Made by a program: the position numbers and the translations under genes. The notes below the pieces were generated by a model. It worked only from the letters and a program-made list of their open reading frames with translations, was not told the origin of the DNA and ran no database searches. A stretch of DNA of 64,000 nt from Bacteroidales bacterium (GTDB taxonomy: Bacteria; Bacteroidota; Bacteroidia; Bacteroidales; Muribaculaceae), in contig JAJBUG010000061.1 of the NCBI GenBank assembly GCA_020860515.1, forward strand, positions 82,441 through 146,440, read 5' to 3'. Each line of letters begins with the position of its first letter. Position 1 is the stretch's first letter. This document shows, piece by piece, positions 49,344 to 58,898 of this stretch.

Positions 49344-49387
49344 AGTTTTACCCAAATCTATTGAAAAAGTGAAATTTGGGTAAAACT
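49344..49387. terminator. 14-bp perfect hairpin
   Basis: AGTTTTACCCAAAT (49344-49357) pairs exactly with 49374-49387 across a 16-nt loop; it separates the structured RNA from the convergent second nuclease gene. Confidence 0.6.
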
Positions 49388-49410
49388 TAAATATGTATTC
49401 ATAAGTTTTT

Positions 49411-49476
49411 TTCCAATTCTAAATTAAAATTCGGCCACAAAGGCCCAGAGGGTAGAATTTTAATTTTGAATTGGAA
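49411..49476. terminator. 22-bp inverted repeat with one mismatch
   Basis: Arms 49411-49432 and 49455-49476 pair except for one base; the loop contains GGCC repeats. It lies 20 nt past the stop of the second ATPase/nuclease gene and probably terminates it. Confidence 0.65.
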
Positions 49477-49496
49477 GCAAACTTAGCAAGATGGAT

Positions 49497-51236
49497 TTAC
49501 CCTTCTATCTCTCCATACTTTATGAACTCTCGACCCTTCACAATGATGTAAAGAAGAGTGCATGGGGTACCTCGGAGCAATCCACTCGTTTTCAAATGAA
49601 TGTCTTGAACATATTGAAGCAATTGTGTTTTAGCTTCGTTTATAGCTTTCTCCACATTATTATCTTCACTCTTCATATACTTTAGTTCTATGATATAACT
49701 ATAACGAGTGAAACAATTCTCATCCGCACGGGGAATTAAAAGGAGGTCGCTGAATCCTTGGTTTAACTCCAATTCGGGCCAAATGTCAAAGTAATCATTC
49801 AGACATAAAAGCCCACGGAGAAATCCTTGGGCATCAGGCTCTCCATAGATGGCATTTCTGACACTACTGTATTGATTGAAAATCCTTCCCGCCTTTTCAA
49901 TCATAGGTTGCCATTTACCATCTACAGCTGCCTCCGCTATGGCATCCTCTAATTGTAGCTTTTCTAATGGTGTAATCTTGGCTGTTTCATACACATGGGC
50001 TACCATATAGTCCAAATAGAGATCTGCCATGGTTTTATTAGTCACAATTAGTTTTTGACCACCACGGGTGTCATTACCTCCAAATGTAAGAGCACCATAA
50101 TAAAAAAGCATACTCTTAAAGTTGGTAAGATCACCTACCTCACATGCAGGGAACTGTTTCTTTACATTGCCAATGGTATAGCCCTTATTACATATTTCTC
50201 TTAAGATTTGAAAGCGAGCTTCACGATTATCCAAATCCTCTGCCTTCACTAAATAATTAAGTTTCTTATAGTCAATGCGTGCATTATAATCTATCATTTC
50301 CTCAGGAGGAATGCCATTGTCCAATAGGAAATTCATATAGTTCATAACCATTGCTGGATTATATATGGGAGCTTCTTTTCCATAACAATAGGACGAGAAA
50401 CAAAAATTGTCGTACCATGGTTTCATTTCTGCAATTACGGCATCTGTTTCCATTTCGAAACATCCCTCATTGCGACAATAGTCAATCATAGTCCTCAATT
50501 CGGTTTCTGATATTCCCAAGATATGATTATATTTGGGTTCTAATGCAATGATCGAGGCAATATTGAAGCCCGAAGTGAGATCATCATAAGTGACTGGTGC
50601 CACCCCAGTCATATAAATCCTATCGAAATTTCCCTTGCAGCACTTGAAGAATTCACGATAAAAACCTTCTCCATGAGTGATTTTCTCATGCGCTTTCACC
50701 CCATGAGTAGTTAAAACCGTATTAGAGAAATTATCATACTCATCAATGAAAAGATAAGATTGAAGCCCCTTACTTTTCACAATCTTGTCAAAAGTATCTA
50801 CTAAACGTCCCGCATTTGCCCCACTTAAAACAGTTTCTTTCTCAGAAGCAGTAAAAAGATCTCCATAATATGAAAATGTATAATTGATCTCAAATTTACA
50901 ATATTGAAAGAACGCCTCTGGCAATTCCTCAATATCCACTTTTCCTATCTTAGAGAAATCTAACTTGAGTACAACATATTTGTTAGCCTCCGGAGTAGGA
51001 TGCTGACCAATATAAAGATTTCCAAAAAGTTCATTAAAGTAATCCTTCTTTGCTATATCATAATAGCTCATCAGCATACTTGAAAACAAGCTTTTACCCA
51101 TTCTCCGGGGACGGAGAAGGAGTATATATGATGCTCTTTTCTCAATATATTCGATATATTGAGAATGGTCCACAAAATAATAGTTTCCTCGAATGAGCCT
51201 TTCAAAGTTTTCTATGCCGTAAGGTATTCGTTTCAT
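49497..51236 (-). CDS. AAA-ATPase-like protein with C-terminal PD-(D/E)XK nuclease domain (copy 2)
   Basis: ATG 51236 gives 579 aa, one residue longer than copy 1, with the P-loop lysine at the same position (RPRRMGKS, K48). The Walker B-like SYLFIDEYDNF, WYDNFCFS and the nuclease motif GFSDLLLIP ... YIIELKYMKS are conserved, so the two are paralogs. Sequence divergence is considerable outside motifs, and copy 2 is more AT-rich in codon choice, arguing against very recent duplication. It has its own -7 box 18 nt upstream. Function is unknown. Confidence 0.88.
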   Translation of the reverse strand: MKRIPYGIENFERLIRGNYYFVDHSQYIEYIEKRASYILLLRPRRMGKSLFSSMLMSYYDIAKKDYFNELFGNLYIGQHPTPEANKYVVLKLDFSKIGKVDIEELPEAFFQYCKFEINYTFSYYGDLFTASEKETVLSGANAGRLVDTFDKIVKSKGLQSYLFIDEYDNFSNTVLTTHGVKAHEKITHGEGFYREFFKCCKGNFDRIYMTGVAPVTYDDLTSGFNIASIIALEPKYNHILGISETELRTMIDYCRNEGCFEMETDAVIAEMKPWYDNFCFSSYCYGKEAPIYNPAMVMNYMNFLLDNGIPPEEMIDYNARIDYKKLNYLVKAEDLDNREARFQILREICNKGYTIGNVKKQFPACEVGDLTNFKSMLFYYGALTFGGNDTRGGQKLIVTNKTMADLYLDYMVAHVYETAKITPLEKLQLEDAIAEAAVDGKWQPMIEKAGRIFNQYSSVRNAIYGEPDAQGFLRGLLCLNDYFDIWPELELNQGFSDLLLIPRADENCFTRYSYIIELKYMKSEDNNVEKAINEAKTQLLQYVQDIHLKTSGLLRGTPCTLLYIIVKGREFIKYGEIEG

Positions 51237-51254
51237 ATTAATCAGTAATTTTGG

Positions 51255-51262
51255 CAAATTTA
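51255..51262 (-). promoter_or_regulatory. -7 box TAAATTTG for ATPase/nuclease copy 2
   Basis: It is a TAnnTTTG match 18 nt before ATG 51236 on the minus strand. Confidence 0.6.
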
Positions 51263-51302
51263 CAAAAAATCCTTGATATGTCAGAATAAATCACTGATAA
51301 AA

Positions 51303-51329
51303 AAAGTGAGACTTAGCTTGTCTCACTTT
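51303..51329. terminator. 10-bp hairpin AAAGTGAGAC/GTCTCACTTT
   Basis: Exact arms around a 7-nt loop with an adjoining A tract lie between copy 2 and the BI-1 gene, serving the latter. Confidence 0.75.
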
Positions 51330-51372
51330 CGTCGTCAAGGGAACATGGTTTAATTGTCGGACAGCCTCCCCC

Positions 51373-52086
51373 TTAGTCGTTGCTGCGACCGAAGAATTGC
51401 AGCAGATATAGGAAGAGGTTGATGAAGTCCATGTAGAGGCTCATCGCTCCGATTGTGGCCAAGCGGCCTACCTGCTCATTGGACATCATCATGGCCATTT
51501 TCTTGATAGTCTGGGTATCCCAAGCTGTAAGGCCTACGAAAATCAGCACGCCGAAGATTGAGATAATCCACTGCAGACCGTCGCTGCGCAGGAAGATATT
51601 GACCAGCGAAGCAATGATCAGACCAATCAGGGCCATGAACAGTATGTTGCCGAATTTGGTCAGGTCCTTGTTGGTGGTGTAGCCATAGACGCTCATAGCG
51701 GCGAATGTGCCCGCTGTGATGAAGAATGTCTTGGCAATCGACGCTCCTGTGTAGATTACAAAAATCGGAGCTGTCCACAGACCGAAGAGAACGGCGAACA
51801 CGTAGAATAGCAACGTAGCGGCGCCCGACGATAGCTTGCGCAGGGCTCCGTTGATAGCGAACACCATTCCAAAGATTCCGATGATCAGCACCCACTGAAA
51901 CCAAGAGTTAGTAGCTACAAAATGAAGGTAGCTCATCGAGTTGGCGCACCACAGGGCTACGCCTCCGGTCACTGCCAAAGCAGCGGTCATTTTCAGGTAA
52001 ACCTGCTTCATTACAGCCGAGGTCTTTGAGACCATGGCTTGTGTGTCGTGGTAGTTGTAGGGATTAGGATAATTGTTGTAGTCCAT
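51373..52086 (-). CDS. Bax inhibitor-1/YccA family membrane protein
   Basis: The 237-aa protein has seven predicted transmembrane helices from ~residue 32 on (LKMTAALAVTGGVALWCA, WVLIIGIFGMVFAINGAL, TFFITAGTFAAMSVYGY and others), preceded by a Tyr/Asn-rich cytosolic N-terminus. The C-terminal helix region holds LTAWDTQTIKK and SLYMDFINLFLYLL, conserved in BI-1 proteins, which are pH-sensitive calcium leak channels in the family's best-studied member. The role here is unknown. Confidence 0.9.
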   Translation of the reverse strand: MDYNNYPNPYNYHDTQAMVSKTSAVMKQVYLKMTAALAVTGGVALWCANSMSYLHFVATNSWFQWVLIIGIFGMVFAINGALRKLSSGAATLLFYVFAVLFGLWTAPIFVIYTGASIAKTFFITAGTFAAMSVYGYTTNKDLTKFGNILFMALIGLIIASLVNIFLRSDGLQWIISIFGVLIFVGLTAWDTQTIKKMAMMMSNEQVGRLATIGAMSLYMDFINLFLYLLQFFGRSND

Positions 52087-52143
52087 TGTGAAAATCTATT
52101 ATCTTTTATTATATAGACAATTATTTTTGCATTTGGTTTAATC

Positions 52144-53931
52144 TTACATGCGCTCAGGCACGCGGATTCCGAGCAAGCCCATGGCTGTGGCTATGACCTG
52201 AGCCGTGACCTCCGACAAGGTGAGGCGCAGACTGCGCACTGCTGGGTCCTCTTCGCCAAGGATGGTGTAGTCGTGGTAGAATTGGTTGTAAGTCTTCACA
52301 AGGTCGTAAGCGTAGTTGGCAATCTTTGCAGGCGAGAATGTGCGGCCAGCATCAGCTACTACGCCAGGGAAGTCGGCGAGCTTCTGTACCAATGCCACCT
52401 CTTTCTCATTAGGCTCTACATGGCTGTAATCCGCGATTTCGAGGCCAGCCTCCTTGGCTCGGCGGAGCACCGAGCGGATTCGCGCATAGGTGTATTGGAT
52501 AAAAGGCCCCGTGTTGCCGTTGAAGTCAATCGATTCCTTGGGGTTGAAGGTCATGTTCTTGCGAGGGTCAACCTTTAGCAGGAAGTATTTCAATGCTCCC
52601 AAGCCTACCATTTCCGTGATGTCGGCCACCTCATCGGGTGTAAGGCCGTCGAGTTTGCCCAGTTCGGCTGACACTTGCCGGGCTGTGCTTACCATCTCTT
52701 CCATCAAGTCATCCGCGTCAACCACTGTGCCTTCGCGGCTCTTCATCTTGCCCTCGGGGAGCTCAACCATGCCATAGCTGAAGTGCACCAAGTCTTTGCC
52801 CCATTTGAAGCCCAGCTTGTCGAGCAGGAGCGATAGCACTTGGAAGTGGTACTCTTGTTCGTTGCCCACGACATAAATCATCTTGTCGATGGGATAGTCG
52901 CGGTAGCGGAGCTTGGCAGTGCCGATGTCTTGGGTCATGTACACCGAGGTTCCATCGCTGCGCAGCAGTAGCTTGTGGTCGAGCCCATCGGCAGTTAAGT
53001 CGGCCCAAACCGATCCGTCCTCTTTGCGGTACATTATGCCTTTCTCCAAGCCTTCGAGCACCTTTTCCTTGCCTTCGAGGTAAGTCTCGGATTCGTAATA
53101 AATCTTGTCGAAGCTAACGCCCATGCGCTTGTAGGTCTCGTCGAAGCCAGCATAAACCCACTGGTTCATAGTTTCCCATAGCTTGCGTACTTCGGGGTCT
53201 TTAGCCTCCCATTTGCGCAGCATTTCGCGAGCCTCCTGCATTAGAGGAGCTGCTTCTTTAGCCTGGTCCTCGGTCATGCCTTGCTTCACCAGGTCATTAA
53301 CCTGCTCTTTATATTTTTGGCTGAATAGCACATAGTAGTCGCCAATCAGATGGTCGCCCTTCTTGCCGCTGCTTTCGGGGGTCTCACCATTGCCCCATTT
53401 CTGCCAGGCGAGCATCGATTTGCAGATGTGGATGCCACGGTCGTTGACGATATTGGTCTTTATCACCTTGTTTCCACAGGCCTCAAGAATGCAAGCGAGG
53501 CTGTAGCCGAGAAGGTTGTTTCGCACGTGACCCAGGTGGAGTGGCTTATTGGTGTTGGGGCTTGAATACTCCACCATGTAGAGTGGGCTATCGTTAGTCA
53601 CAGGCTTTGTGCCATAATGCTCAGTTGAGGATATGTGCTGTAACACTCCGTTCCAGAATGTGGGCTCGATTACAATGTTGAGGAAGCCATTGACTGCATT
53701 GGTGCTCTTTACTGCTGGCTCGTTGGCTACCAGCCAGTCGCCAATCTCCTGGCCAACCATCACAGGGGCTTTGCGGGCTGTTTTAACCCAAGGGAACACC
53801 ATTACAGTAAGGTCACCCTCAAATTCTTTGCGAGTGGCTGTTGGCACAATGCTTTCGGCTGGAGCGTCGATGCCATACAGCTCCTTTACGGCGCGGCTCA
53901 CGGCCTGCGCTATGATATTATCAATTGACAT
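52144..53931 (-). CDS. argS: arginine-tRNA ligase (class I)
   Basis: It charges tRNA-Arg. The 595-aa protein has the N-terminal Add-1 domain (~1-110), the HIGH variant PLHLGHVRNNLLGYSLA, the catalytic core with YVVGNEQEYHFQVL, GKMKSREGTVVDADDL in the KMSKS position, and a C-terminal all-helical anticodon-binding domain ending VIATAMGLLGIRVPERM. A -7 box lies 40 nt upstream. BI-1 follows after 57 nt. Confidence 0.96.
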   Translation of the reverse strand: MSIDNIIAQAVSRAVKELYGIDAPAESIVPTATRKEFEGDLTVMVFPWVKTARKAPVMVGQEIGDWLVANEPAVKSTNAVNGFLNIVIEPTFWNGVLQHISSTEHYGTKPVTNDSPLYMVEYSSPNTNKPLHLGHVRNNLLGYSLACILEACGNKVIKTNIVNDRGIHICKSMLAWQKWGNGETPESSGKKGDHLIGDYYVLFSQKYKEQVNDLVKQGMTEDQAKEAAPLMQEAREMLRKWEAKDPEVRKLWETMNQWVYAGFDETYKRMGVSFDKIYYESETYLEGKEKVLEGLEKGIMYRKEDGSVWADLTADGLDHKLLLRSDGTSVYMTQDIGTAKLRYRDYPIDKMIYVVGNEQEYHFQVLSLLLDKLGFKWGKDLVHFSYGMVELPEGKMKSREGTVVDADDLMEEMVSTARQVSAELGKLDGLTPDEVADITEMVGLGALKYFLLKVDPRKNMTFNPKESIDFNGNTGPFIQYTYARIRSVLRRAKEAGLEIADYSHVEPNEKEVALVQKLADFPGVVADAGRTFSPAKIANYAYDLVKTYNQFYHDYTILGEEDPAVRSLRLTLSEVTAQVIATAMGLLGIRVPERM

Positions 53932-53970
53932 AGGGGTAATTGCTTTTTCGTTTCGTTCCTATTCAAATCG

Positions 53971-53978
53971 CAAAGTTA
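53971..53978 (-). promoter_or_regulatory. -7 box TAACTTTG for argS
   Basis: It is a perfect TAnnTTTG match 40 nt before the argS ATG. Confidence 0.7.
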
Positions 53979-54037
53979 CAAAAAATCCCCGACATACACA
54001 AATCCCTGTCGATAGTAGCATTCTACTTAAAGTATAC

Positions 54038-54080
54038 AAGAATCGCCAAATCTCATTCCGAATGAGATTTGGCGATTCTT
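54038..54080. terminator. 20-bp perfect terminator hairpin after putA
   Basis: Arms 54038-54057 and 54061-54080 are exact complements with a 3-nt CCG loop, 20 nt past the putA stop. Confidence 0.85.
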
Positions 54081-54099
54081 TAGTTATAGGTAACAATGG

Positions 54100-57000
54100 T
54101 TACTTGTCTTCGGGGATTACGGGCATTGAGCCGTAGCGGTGGTATTCGTAGGTGATTACCTGCTCCTTGATGTAGTTGATGAGCTCCATGCGGCCTTCGC
54201 GGAAGGGTGGCAGCGAGGCAATAAACTTGTCATTGTCAGCAGCAGCCTGCCACAAGCTGGGGTGAACCTCCTTGTTGACGGTGCGCAGGCGTTCGTACTG
54301 AGGAATCTCCTTGATGAAGTCCTCCTTTTTCTGCACCTTGCACTCTACGCCGTACTTCTGGCACATATCCTTCACCTTGTCCAGGATGGGGTTCTTCTTG
54401 CCGATGCTGACGGTCAGCTTTACGCCTACGATCTTGCAAGCCTCGAGCACCTTCTCAACCTCGTCGATGCGGTCGCCGTTGATTACGCGGAAGCCCATGG
54501 TCTTGATCGGACGATAGCGGAACAGGTTCTGCTCGCCAGTGCAATGGTTCCAGTCGCGAGCCACGTTGAACTCCTTGTCCCAAGCTTCGCGATAGCTCTT
54601 TTCCCATTCTTTGACGGCACCCTTCTTGTCGGTCACTTCCATGAACTGAGCTACATAATTCGGACCACCAGCCTTCAGACCAGGACCGAATGCTGAGAGC
54701 TTCATTCCTCCGAAGGGCTGGCGATTTACGATAGCGCCGGTAATTCCACGGTTGATGTAGAGGTTGCCGGCCTCCACATTGTCGCGCCAGAATTTCTGCT
54801 CTGCCTCATCAAGGCTCTGCAGGCCTGAGGTCAGACCGTAGGGCAGCATGTTGACCCACTCAACTGCGTGGCGCAAATCCTTAACTGGGCATACGCTCAG
54901 CATTGGGCCGAATAGCTCGGTCTTGAATGAGTAGTTGCCTGGCTTAACGCCCCACTTGATGGTCGGTGCCAGGATGTAGTGCTTCTCATCAATCCACCGT
55001 GGAGGCACCAGCCAGCTTTCACCCGGCTCTAAGTTCTCAAGGGCATGGAGTAGCTTGTCGTTCTTATTGGTGATCATCGGACCTACTACATTGCCCTTGT
55101 CCCAGCACGAACCAACCTTCATCGAGGTGGCGCAGTCGATGAGCTTGCTTTGGAAGCTCTTGTCGTTGTAAACGCTCTCTTCAACCAACAGCAGCGAGCA
55201 AGCCGAGCACTTCTGGCCAGCATTGCCGAAGGCCGACTGGCAAGCGTTCATGATAGCGTGGTCGCGATCGGCAGCCGCGGTGATAATCATCACATTCTTG
55301 CCACCAGTTTCGGCTGACAGAGGCTTATCGGGATTGGTGCGTATGATTTGCTGGGCAGTGTCAGTGCCACCTGTGAGAATTGTATGCTTGATTATGGGCG
55401 ACGAGGTGAGCACTCTCAGAGCCTCACGCTCGGTAATGATAACTTGCAGAGCTTCCTTTGGCACGCCAGCCTTCCACATAGCGTTGGCAAACATCCATGC
55501 CACGGGAGCAGCCACAGTGGCGGGCTTCAGGATGCAAGTGTTGCCAGTTGCCAAGGCTGCGCATACGCCGCCCAGAGGAATTGCGCATGGGAAGTTCCAA
55601 GGCGAAATCACCAAGATGGTTCCCTTAGGCTTGAGTTCAACTGTGCCAAGGTCTTCGAATTTCTTAACCGAAGTGGTGTAGTAGCGTGCATAGTCCACAC
55701 CCTCGCTTACCTCAACATCGGCCTCAACGATGGTCTTGCCAGTGATTGCGCTCATGCAGCCAATCAGTTCGCCACGGATTGCAGCCACTGCATTGGCTGC
55801 GTCGGTGAGAATCTTGTGGCGTTCTTTGAGAGTTTTCTTGCGCCAGCCAGATGGGTCTTCATCGGCAATCTTCAAGATTTCCTCTACTTGAGTGGGGTTG
55901 GCCTTGCACATCTCGCATACGAGCACTTCGTCGTTCTGGCAGCGGTCGTAATATTTGGCTCGGTTGGGAGTCTCCACAGTTTTGTCGCCAATCTGCAGTG
56001 GAATTACATCCACCTTGCTGTCCTTGCTCTTCTTCCACTCGTCGTAGATTTTGGCAATCCACTCCTGATTAGGATGCAGGTCAAAGTCGGTGTCAGGCTC
56101 GTTCTTCATCTCCCAGCTGGCCTCCCATGCATCGTAGGGCAGGTTGCGGTTCATCTGACGCTTCTGTCCACGGAATACCTTGCCCTTGAGATCGTAGGCT
56201 TGGTCAAACTGCTTTGAGAGGAAGTCCCATGTCTCGGTGCCCGGCTTGAGGTTGAACGAATAAGCCAAGAAGTTCTCAGGACCTGTGTTCTCATCGAGGC
56301 GACGCACCAGGTATGACACAGCATTGAGGAAGTGCTCATCTTTAACCACAGGAGCATACAGCAGCACGTAGCAGCCGAGATCCTTCTGTGCGCACCATAC
56401 GTGGTTGGCCATGCCCTCGAGCATCTCAAAGCAGAAGTCGGTGGCCGGAGTGCCATATTTCTTAGCCAGCAGATAGGCATAAGATATGGTGTAGAGATTG
56501 TGGCCTGCCATGCCTATGTGGAGCACCTTGGCATTTTCGGGATCGAGAGCGCGGTCGAGGATATCCATATAGTTGGCATCCACCTCAACCTTGCTGTCGT
56601 AGCAGGGCATCTTCCAGCCTCTAAGGCTCGATACCACATTCTCCATATCGAGGTTGCAACCCTTGACAAGGCGCATCTTTATGGGCGATCCGCCTTCCTT
56701 TACGCGCTTGTGAGCGAACTCAAGCAGTTCGGTCTGGAAATCCCATGCATCGGGCAGATAGCTCTGCACCACGATGCCCGCTTCGTAGTTTTTGAACTGT
56801 GGCAGGCTCAGCACCTCGAAGAATAGCTTCTTGGTCATGTGGAAGTCCTTGTACTCCTCCATGTCGAGGTTGATGAACTTGGGCTTCGTCACCCCGTGCT
56901 TGTCAGTGTATGGGAAATCGATGGCCTTCTGATAGAGCAGTGTCATGCGGCGCACGAGCTCGGGGAAGGCTTCCTCGTAGTTGAGGGCGTGAGTCTGGGC

Positions 57001-57555
57001 GTAAATGCCCGAGATTTTCACTGAAATATAGTTGATTTCTGGATTTTCGAGAGCATCAAGATAGCTTTGGAAGCGGCGGTCAGCCTCACCATCGCCCACA
57101 ACCACCTCGCCGAGGATGTTGACGTTCTGTCCAACCTCCTGGTCCTTGCGGGTCTTAAGGTGCTTGTCGAGCTTGCTCTCCTCAGCATCAAGGCAAACGG
57201 CCTTGGTGTCCTTGCGTGTGCGCCACTTTATGATTGGTATGGCGATGTCGGGCACAAAGGGCAGATTGCCAGTGGCGCAGAAAAGCTTGAACAGGAAGCG
57301 GTCGCGCGGGCTGAAGAAACCGGGGATGCCGTATTCCTTGACCATTTCCATAATGCGCTTGGCGAGCTTGCGATTGTCGCGGATTTGTGATGTTTCATCG
57401 AGCATCTTGCACAGGAACACCTTGTCATTGTGGTTCTGCACCATGTCGGCGTATTTCTCCTGTTCTTTTCGCTCGGCAGCAGTGAGCTGGGCTTCGCAGG
57501 CGTCATAGAGAGTTTTCATTCTCTCATGTACCTCTTGTTTTGTCACTTTCACCAT
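54100..57555 (-). CDS. putA: bifunctional proline dehydrogenase / L-glutamate-gamma-semialdehyde dehydrogenase
   Basis: PutA oxidises proline to glutamate in two steps. Residues ~75-470 form the FAD-dependent proline dehydrogenase barrel (RLVKGCNLDMENV, YLLAKKYGTPATDFCFEML, LAYSFNLKPGTE). Residues ~540-1010 form the NAD-dependent aldehyde dehydrogenase (ISPWNFPCAIPLGG, AETGGKN with the general-base Glu ~748, catalytic C783 in GNAGQKCSACS, INRGITGAIVNRQPFGG). The N-terminal DNA-binding domain of enterobacterial PutA is absent, so it is not a self-repressor. The C-terminal ~120 residues resemble the cap region of long PutA forms. Confidence 0.94.
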   Translation of the reverse strand: MVKVTKQEVHERMKTLYDACEAQLTAAERKEQEKYADMVQNHNDKVFLCKMLDETSQIRDNRKLAKRIMEMVKEYGIPGFFSPRDRFLFKLFCATGNLPFVPDIAIPIIKWRTRKDTKAVCLDAEESKLDKHLKTRKDQEVGQNVNILGEVVVGDGEADRRFQSYLDALENPEINYISVKISGIYAQTHALNYEEAFPELVRRMTLLYQKAIDFPYTDKHGVTKPKFINLDMEEYKDFHMTKKLFFEVLSLPQFKNYEAGIVVQSYLPDAWDFQTELLEFAHKRVKEGGSPIKMRLVKGCNLDMENVVSSLRGWKMPCYDSKVEVDANYMDILDRALDPENAKVLHIGMAGHNLYTISYAYLLAKKYGTPATDFCFEMLEGMANHVWCAQKDLGCYVLLYAPVVKDEHFLNAVSYLVRRLDENTGPENFLAYSFNLKPGTETWDFLSKQFDQAYDLKGKVFRGQKRQMNRNLPYDAWEASWEMKNEPDTDFDLHPNQEWIAKIYDEWKKSKDSKVDVIPLQIGDKTVETPNRAKYYDRCQNDEVLVCEMCKANPTQVEEILKIADEDPSGWRKKTLKERHKILTDAANAVAAIRGELIGCMSAITGKTIVEADVEVSEGVDYARYYTTSVKKFEDLGTVELKPKGTILVISPWNFPCAIPLGGVCAALATGNTCILKPATVAAPVAWMFANAMWKAGVPKEALQVIITEREALRVLTSSPIIKHTILTGGTDTAQQIIRTNPDKPLSAETGGKNVMIITAAADRDHAIMNACQSAFGNAGQKCSACSLLLVEESVYNDKSFQSKLIDCATSMKVGSCWDKGNVVGPMITNKNDKLLHALENLEPGESWLVPPRWIDEKHYILAPTIKWGVKPGNYSFKTELFGPMLSVCPVKDLRHAVEWVNMLPYGLTSGLQSLDEAEQKFWRDNVEAGNLYINRGITGAIVNRQPFGGMKLSAFGPGLKAGGPNYVAQFMEVTDKKGAVKEWEKSYREAWDKEFNVARDWNHCTGEQNLFRYRPIKTMGFRVINGDRIDEVEKVLEACKIVGVKLTVSIGKKNPILDKVKDMCQKYGVECKVQKKEDFIKEIPQYERLRTVNKEVHPSLWQAAADNDKFIASLPPFREGRMELINYIKEQVITYEYHRYGSMPVIPEDK

Positions 57556-57652
57556 AGTTGATATGTGGCTTTAATTGGTTAGTTATTCTCTTCTGCGTCA
57601 GTCATAGGTGGCTCGGATTAGTAGCCATAACAATTTCCTAACATTCTAATCG

Positions 57653-57660
57653 CAAAAGTA
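57653..57660 (-). promoter_or_regulatory. -7 box TACTTTTG for putA
   Basis: It is a TAnnTTTG match ~98 nt before the putA ATG on the minus strand. The greA promoter lies divergently 160 bp away. Confidence 0.6.
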
Positions 57661-57819
57661 AATATTTTTTCAAAAATTTCCAAAAAAATGTCACAAAAAT
57701 CGACAAAAAACTTTAAGGTTTTAACCCTAAGTCCTCAGCCCGTGGAGTGAGGAAAAAGAATAAAAAAGGAAGAAAATTCGATTTAACAAATTTTAATAAA
57801 TTATCTGAGAAAAAAGGAT

Positions 57820-57827
57820 TAACTTTG
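57820..57827 (+). promoter_or_regulatory. -7 box TAACTTTG for greA
   Basis: It is a perfect TAnnTTTG match about 120 nt before ATG 57948. Confidence 0.7.
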
Positions 57828-57833
57828 CAGTGG

Positions 57834-57947
57834 AAAACATAAAAGGCACAATCAAGGGTCACCGAGCTATAGGCAGAGCGGTGATTCCTTAATTTTTATG
57901 TGACTTGCATAACTTTTATTTACTCTCTTAAAAACCCTAAAATTGCC
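57834..57947 (+). promoter_or_regulatory. greA 5' leader with a CACCG/CGGTG hairpin
   Basis: The ~115-nt leader holds a stem TCACCG...CGGTGA near 57867-57892, then an AT-rich single-stranded stretch to the ATG. It does not match a riboswitch I recognise. Confidence 0.4.
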
Positions 57948-58418
57948 ATGGCAATAACTTACATGACCCGCGAAGGGTACAAGAAAAAAATGGAAGAAAT
58001 CGCTTACCTGGAATCGGTGAAGCGACCCGAAATATCTCGCGCTATCGCTGAGGCTCGCGACAAGGGCGACCTCTCGGAAAATGCCGAGTACGACGCCGCC
58101 AAGGAGGCCCAGGGCATGCTGGAAATGAAAATCTCGCAGCTCAAGGACTTGGTGGCCAACGCTCGCATCCTCGACGACAGCAAGCTCAACACCGATGAGG
58201 TGCAAATCCTCAACAAGGTGAAGATCAAGAATGTGAAGAATGGCGCCACCATGGAGTACACCATCGTGGCTGACAGCGAGGCTAACCTCAAGGAAAAGAA
58301 AATCGCCTCATCCACACCAATTGCACAAGGTTTGCTCGGACACAAGCTTGGCGAAGTGGTGGAAATCCGCGTGCCCTCGGGCTTAATGCAGTTCGAAATC
58401 GTTGACATCTCATTTTAG
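57948..58418 (+). CDS. greA: transcription elongation factor GreA
   Basis: GreA stimulates transcript cleavage by backtracked RNA polymerase. The N-terminal coiled coil carries the tip acidic motif DKGDLSENAEYDAAKE, and the C-terminal FKBP-like domain ends GEVVEIRVPSGLMQFEI. I start at ATG 57948 (MAITYMTREGY), giving 156 aa, the family's usual length; the frame extends 16 codons upstream without similarity. The HIT gene follows after 77 nt. Confidence 0.95.
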   Translation: MAITYMTREGYKKKMEEIAYLESVKRPEISRAIAEARDKGDLSENAEYDAAKEAQGMLEMKISQLKDLVANARILDDSKLNTDEVQILNKVKIKNVKNGATMEYTIVADSEANLKEKKIASSTPIAQGLLGHKLGEVVEIRVPSGLMQFEIVDISF

Positions 58419-58495
58419 TATTAAGGTTTAAGGAATAAGGTTTAAAGACCATTCGGATTATCCTTAATACTTAACACTTAAAACTAACACCAATC

Positions 58496-58891
58496 ATGGC
58501 ATCGTTATTTTCACGCATCGTAGCGGGCGAAATTCCCTCGCACAAGGTTGCCGAGGATGACAAGCACTACGCATTCCTCGATATCAACCCCGTGGCAAAA
58601 GGCCACACTCTGGTAATCCCCAAGCGCGAGGTTGACTACATATTTGATCTCAGTGACCAAGAATTGGCTGATTTGCAGATATTCGCCAAGAAGGTTGCAA
58701 AGGCGCTGAGGGCGGCTATCCCCTGTGAGAAGGTTGGCCAATGCGTAATTGGCTTGGAGGTGCGCCATGCCCACATCCACCTTGTACCAATGAACCAGGA
58801 GAGCGATATGTATTTTAATAAGGAACACCTCAAGCTTAGCCAGGATGAGCTGGCTGAGATAGCTTCGGAAATCCGCGACCATTTTGAGTAG
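58496..58891 (+). CDS. HIT-family nucleotide-binding hydrolase
   Basis: The 131-aa protein opens with ASLFSRIVAGEIPSHKV and DINPVAKGHTLVIPKR, and carries the histidine triad H91-A-H93-I-H95 followed by LVPM. Hint-type enzymes hydrolyse AMP-linked substrates. It lies after greA, a pairing I recall from other Bacteroidota. The gap holds GTATTAAGG...CCTTAATAC (58418-58470), a 9-bp long-range stem. Confidence 0.93.
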   Translation: MASLFSRIVAGEIPSHKVAEDDKHYAFLDINPVAKGHTLVIPKREVDYIFDLSDQELADLQIFAKKVAKALRAAIPCEKVGQCVIGLEVRHAHIHLVPMNQESDMYFNKEHLKLSQDELAEIASEIRDHFE

Positions 58892-58898
58892 GCTCCCA

